DNA from: Lactarius indigo
Lineage: Eukaryota; Basidiomycota; Agaricomycetes; Russulales; Russulaceae
NCBI GenBank assembly: GCA_025766275.1
Contig: JAFKAC010000058.1
Span: 62,001-126,000 of the forward strand
DNA: 64,000 nt
Direction of reading: 5' to 3'
Each line of letters opens with the position of its first letter. Position 1 is the first letter of the stretch. The notes beneath the pieces are model-generated. The model saw only the letters and a list, made by a program, of their open reading frames with translations, was not told where the DNA came from and searched no databases. This document shows positions 60,335-64,000 of this stretch, in pieces. The position numbers were made by a program, and so were the translations under genes.

Positions 60335-61362
60335 ATGGCTTCAATCAATGATCCGCCCATTTCCTCCCCTCCAAGGTCGGTCCACAGCGGCCATGACAGC
60401 TGCCCAACACGATATCGCAGTTCATCCCAAGACAGTGATACCGAAGTCGCCGCTCAAAGGTCCCCAACTATTTCACGTCCTTTCGACCCAACCCCCCGCT
60501 ATTCACGACCAGCAGTCATTCGACTTTGAAACGATGGAAATTTTCGCCAAGGAGGAGAAGAAACATCTTGGTTTGCTGAACAGCCCATCAAACGAGTATC
60601 CGCAGGTGCTGCGGACTCGCGAGCCTTCGCAGGCGAATGCAAGCGGTGAGGTGGGGTCAAGTGGCGGGAGCAGGATGGATTTCCGGCTTCCGGCACCGCG
60701 TAGTATGCGAGAGCGCAAACTGAGCCAGAGCAAAGAGAGGCCACGACGTCATGGCGGCAGGAAGGTCGCATTGTTCGATGGGTTAGCTGGCGTCTCACCT
60801 GCATCATTGTTCACCGGGATCGCTCCTCCACGGCCCTCCACGGATCCATCAGATTTATGCCTATCGTTCGTCGTGATATTCCGCGCTATTCATCATCTGT
60901 GTGGCTCATCGGTCTTGGGATAGCACACATCTACTCTCAGGTTCGTTCATGGTTCTATTTTCCGGTTCACAATCGTCGTCCGGCCTTTCATAGATCCTAG
61001 AGCCGTCACTATACGTTACTCTTGCAAGGCACCACAATTTTGACGTCCCATCGCTACCTTTTCCCATTCAGGTTCTAGACGACGTGCCCTCTACAGGCCC
61101 ACAGGCATCTTTAAACTCTTCGGTGACTGGGTCTGACCACGCATCTTCACCAGAATCTCATTCGCCGCGGCTGGCCCCCGCTTCTCTCGGCCCATCTCAT
61201 CCACGGCTATCTTCTGTACCTGATCCGGGCGCTGTTGTAGGGCGGTCCGAAGGCTTTATTGCAGAAAAGAACGACGCTCTCGACCCCCCTTCGGCGATTC
61301 GCGAGAATATTATGGCTGCCTCGGGTCTTCCACCTTCACATGGCCAGTATGACATCGTTTAA
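60335..61362 (+). pseudogene. Chimeric DUF6535 remnant K with foreign 5' sequence
   Basis: 60335-60855 is unlike any DUF6535 exon. A plus-strand frame reads FDFETMEIFAKEEKKHLGLL, later RMDFRLPAPRSMRERKLSQS, then GGRKVALFDG, with the opening ATGGCTTCAATC in another frame. This looks like the N-terminal cytosolic part of some other fungal protein, which I cannot name. At about 60857 (ATGCCTATCGTTCGTCGTGA) it joins DUF6535 sequence at the loop after helix 4 (SSVWLIGLGIAH). After a stop at about 61000 it jumps at about 61035 to the Ser/Thr/Pro tail, which is open to YDIV at 61362. Confidence 0.7.
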
Positions 61363-61539
61363 AGTGCTGCTCAGGTGTGCGTGTGCGATCGGGCATATAT
61401 TCCTGTTGAGTTCTCGATATCACCGCCGATAATATTCAATACATGTTCTTATTTTCTGTACATACCGTTTTATTATGTTGTACAAATACCTTGGTGAAAC
61501 GTGCGTAAACTCGAGTAGCGCGGGAAATGTGAGGATCTC

Positions 61540-62600
61540 AATGTTCTTCTTGACCCACTGCGGGCGACGAGCGTACCTAGAAGTGACACGGAAGCCTCTC
61601 CCGGCACCCAGACAACCATATCTATCTTCTCAGTATCGACTCGGAGAGTGTCCGCAAAAACTAGTTGTTTAGGTCTCTTGTTGAGAGCAGCGTCGGGCAT
61701 CTCGCAGAGTCGGTACCAGGAGCTATTCCAATACTGGGGACAAGGACGTTGCAGGAGAGTAGTTCGAATTACAGTGACAAGTCGGTGAGTACAAGTAGAC
61801 ATACTGCTGCCCTCGACGTCGAGAATGACAGACCCTTGTGCACGTTTGAGACTAATGTGAATATCCCGCCATAGGGGTCTCAAACTACTTCACTACCAGC
61901 AGTGACTGCCCCGTTACAGTGCTGGGAGAAGGCGACGACGTTGAGCCAGGGCGGCCAACCTAAAGAGGCCCAAGACCAACAGCACTCACTTCTGCGGACC
62001 TAATACACCTGCGAGTGCTTGGCCTTGAACAAGCCGGCGCGGACTACTTTTTATTTAGTAACGTCAATGAAGAAAAAGAGGAAATGAATGTGGTGGGGGT
62101 GGAGAGAAGACTCACCACAAGTGAGCCAGCTGTCCAGCGCTGAGCGCTCTACCCAGGTCGCGGACACGTGCCGTAATTCTGGCGGTATCTGTGTGTGTGT
62201 GCTGGCAGGTGTGACGGTCATCCAGCCCACCACCTGGGAATATCCAGAGGAGCATGAAGAGTGAGAGCTTGCGCAGCGATCACGTCGAGTCTAAGGAGGG
62301 CCAAGATGGTCGTAGTCGGACAGGGTAGTTGCAGTCGCGTCGAATACTGCAAGTTGTATCGTTTGCGATGCAGGTTTCCAGTAACGAGGGGAAGGGCGTG
62401 CACAGTTCGCACAGAGAGCGAGACACGTGAGCAGGCGAAGCGGAGAGGGAGGAAAGGGACGCACGGCTGCTCTGCTCCAGAAAAGACGTCGCAGAACGCT
62501 CCCAAAAAGACTTCCTTGAGGGTGTGATCTCCCACTCCTCAAGTCACTTCTTGACAGCAACGCGGGAAACCTGCAATGCAACCCATCGCCTGACTCTTGA
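61540..62600 (-). pseudogene. eIF3m-like PCI pseudogene (e16)
   Basis: Leftward from 62520, the minus strand keeps VLRRLFWSRAAVRP (frame-shifted DVFSEAEQP), SQTIQLAVFDATATTLSDYD and RLDVIAAQALTLHAPLD, corresponding to AAVDAIATALSDPT and KLDAVLAAQ. The 62060-61900 part matches 11950-11820 and holds the AGLFKAK-like end of PCI. 61720-61540 is the shared 3' segment with ALNKRPKQLVFADT. No intact frame. Confidence 0.65.
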
Positions 62601-62639
62601 ACTTTCTCGGAACCTCTCTGTATGACCTGCTGGAAAATA

Positions 62640-62952
62640 GAAGGATAGAGCCAGGTACACAGAATTGTTAATGGAGACGAGGAGCGTTCAATTGGTCCGA
62701 TACTGTATGATCGGATTGAGAGGAAGGCAGCCAGCGGTAAGTGTTACATCACTGATTCGGTTCGAGTTCAGCGCTAATCGATATTTCGTCCAATTAAAAC
62801 GCACGATACTGGATTTTATTTGACAACCCCCCTCCAGTCTTTACCAGCATGTTGAATCCCTTTGTTACCATGAAGTTCAGAGACTCAAAAGTACACAATA
62901 TAAGAAATGAAGCCTATTTCGCAACAACAATTTGTAAGGATCTGGCGCTTGC
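62640..62952 (+). promoter_or_regulatory. Orphan type II upstream block
   Basis: It matches 12560-12850 closely up to GGCGCTTGC at 62952, but no DUF6535 gene follows; transposon sequence begins instead. Probably a promoter cut off from its gene by insertion or rearrangement. Confidence 0.5.
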
Positions 62953-63099
62953 ACATCAGCAAATAAAATTTAAATTTTTATGTGCTTACCAAAATCGAAA
63001 GAGCTTACGGAGATTATAATCGGATTTGGACTTATCTTGAAATAACAATTGCTCGTATTGGGCCGTGATTCCGAATGGATTATTATATGCGGCATATAA

Positions 63100-63395
63100 G
63101 TGCTTATGTTTCTCATGGTCACACGCAGCCCAGCTGTAAGTGCTTGTAATTCTCGTGAAAGTCTCATGGCCGGCTTGTAAGTACATACAATTTTTGGACA
63201 ACTCTCACGGTTGAATGACATGTGCATACAATTCCTGGCTAACTCTCTGACTGAGTTGTAAGCGAATATAATTTCCGGGTGAATCTCATAGCCGAGTGAT
63301 ATGTGCATACAATTTATGTATGTCCTCATGACTGAGTCGTAAGCACTTGTGAGCACATATGACTCTGATGGGCTCGTAGGGCTTGCTAATAATAT
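63100..63395. repeat. Degenerate 41-bp minisatellite
   Basis: About six units of 39-50 bp each start TCTCATGG/TCTCACGG/TCTCATAG and contain TGTAAGTACATACAATT-like cores. They lie between the end of the Plavaka-like ORF and the point where array homology stops, so they may be subterminal repeats of that transposon. Confidence 0.7.
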
Positions 63396-63505
63396 ACATT
63401 GCCTTGAATATGTCCAAAATATATCTGTGCTTGCTGCGAACCTGCTAACACATCCCCACTGCAGGATGTTGTTCACGCAATTTTATAGGATCCAATATAT
63501 ATATA

Positions 63506-64000
63506 TTATAATGCTCCGAGGCCAGCTGCAGTGACAATATCTATATCGTTCAATGGTCTGAGAGTCTGCGCCAGCTCGTTGCTATCCTCTTCATTGCCTA
63601 CACCCTCATCCTCACCTCCACTGCCCAAGTCGGAGTCACTGTCCTGGAGCTCCGACAACTCGACAAGAGAATCTGATATCTCTTCCGGCGGCGGATGTTC
63701 ATCCATGAGTAAGATCTTGCTGCTCTGACGGGTCCCCAGATGGCCAACTCCGCCACCACGATACCGCATAAATAGATCATGATCTGAAAACCTAGGATAA
63801 TGCTAGGAAGTGATACCGATAAACATTCAGTACTTACATCGCAACATAATATTGCTTGTACTCGCCATCCGGATGACAAGTCCGAAGGGCCATAGATGGC
63901 CCACTCATTAACTCCTTCGTACGGCCAGAAACGAAGTCTGGTATCAGATGTACCATCTGTATGACTTCTCTGGGATCTAAAAAGCCAAAGGCTGGCCCCA
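63506..64000 (-). CDS. Plavaka-like transposon protein, C-terminal part (partial)
   Basis: Two exons on the minus strand: 64000-63838 (runs off the window) and 63791-63506, joined by a 46-nt GTAAGT...CTAG intron. The product reads GFLDPREVIQMVHLIPDFVS, GRTKELMSGPS, EYKQYYVAMFSDHDLFMRYR and GGGVGHLGTRQSS, then an acidic tail with DSDSDLGSGGEDEG. The order xFLDPxxVIRGxHLIPxFxxGRT ... YVNxFxDRDMFMRYxGGGxGH is what I know from the end of Plavaka (CACTA-related) proteins of Agaricomycetes. The assignment rests on recall of the family pattern; a related KDZ element protein is the alternative. Confidence 0.6.

Noticed and set aside
60335..60529. Short plus frame MASINDPPISS... as an independent small gene
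   Set aside because: It stops after 64 codons and the coding-like signal continues in another frame; treated as part of chimeric remnant K.
63598..63879. 93-codon minus frame reading a hydrophobic segment (MIYLCGIVVAELAIWG)
   Set aside because: It reads through the intron of the Plavaka-like gene in the wrong frame; splicing at 63792-63837 gives the family-consistent protein.
1..64000. tRNA, rRNA genes or telomeric repeats
   Set aside because: None seen on reading both strands; no TTAGGG arrays and no recognisable cloverleaf sequences.

Overview
Organism: a fungal nuclear segment, most likely from an Agaricomycete (mushroom-forming basidiomycete). The reasons are short introns of about 46-70 nt, tandem DUF6535 membrane-protein genes (a family greatly expanded in Agaricomycetes), a Ty3-type LTR element, a PIF/Harbinger-like MITE and a Plavaka-like transposon protein. 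There is no bacterial architecture. Species cannot be named from sequence alone. Layout: nearly the whole window is one degenerate multigene array built by repeating a composite unit. Each unit has (i) minus-strand, always broken fragments of a PCI-domain gene that I recognise as eIF3m-like, (ii) in some units a second conserved minus-strand block of unknown identity (block X), and (iii) a plus-strand four-exon DUF6535 gene reading away from the eIF3m remnant. Six DUF6535 genes have complete spliced reading frames (starts 12958, 21258, 28848, 36281, 44644, 54477; 827-872 aa). One (5613) is broken only by an 8-nt deletion. Others are eroded, truncated, internally deleted or chimeric (11172, 18741, 24800, 31738, 42124, 60335). 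Mobile DNA: 39-2660 is the 5' end of a Ty3-type retrotransposon (gag with three in-frame TGA stops, plus one LTR). 4714-5415 is a Harbinger-type MITE. 32859-33008 is a small palindromic MITE. 48152-52317 is a 4.17-kb terminal-inverted-repeat element made mostly of an inverted pair of 81-bp minisatellite arms, itself hit by a 573-bp putative solo LTR (50754-51326). From about 62953 to the right end there is a further transposon with a Plavaka-like ORF and a 41-bp degenerate minisatellite. Because the array is duplicated, paralogous units in the same window act as empty sites and fix several insertion boundaries and target-site duplications. How it works together: the intact DUF6535 proteins share a four-helix N-terminal membrane domain, a strongly conserved cytosolic domain, and a long Ser/Thr/Pro tail ending in the residues YDIV. 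Between helix 4 and the cytosolic domain lies a segment of 42-63 residues that differs in length and sequence in every copy. The biological role of DUF6535 is not known; a variable recognition or self/non-self role is only inference. Exon coordinates and protein lengths are hand-assembled from conserved GT/AG borders and frame consistency, without transcript data.
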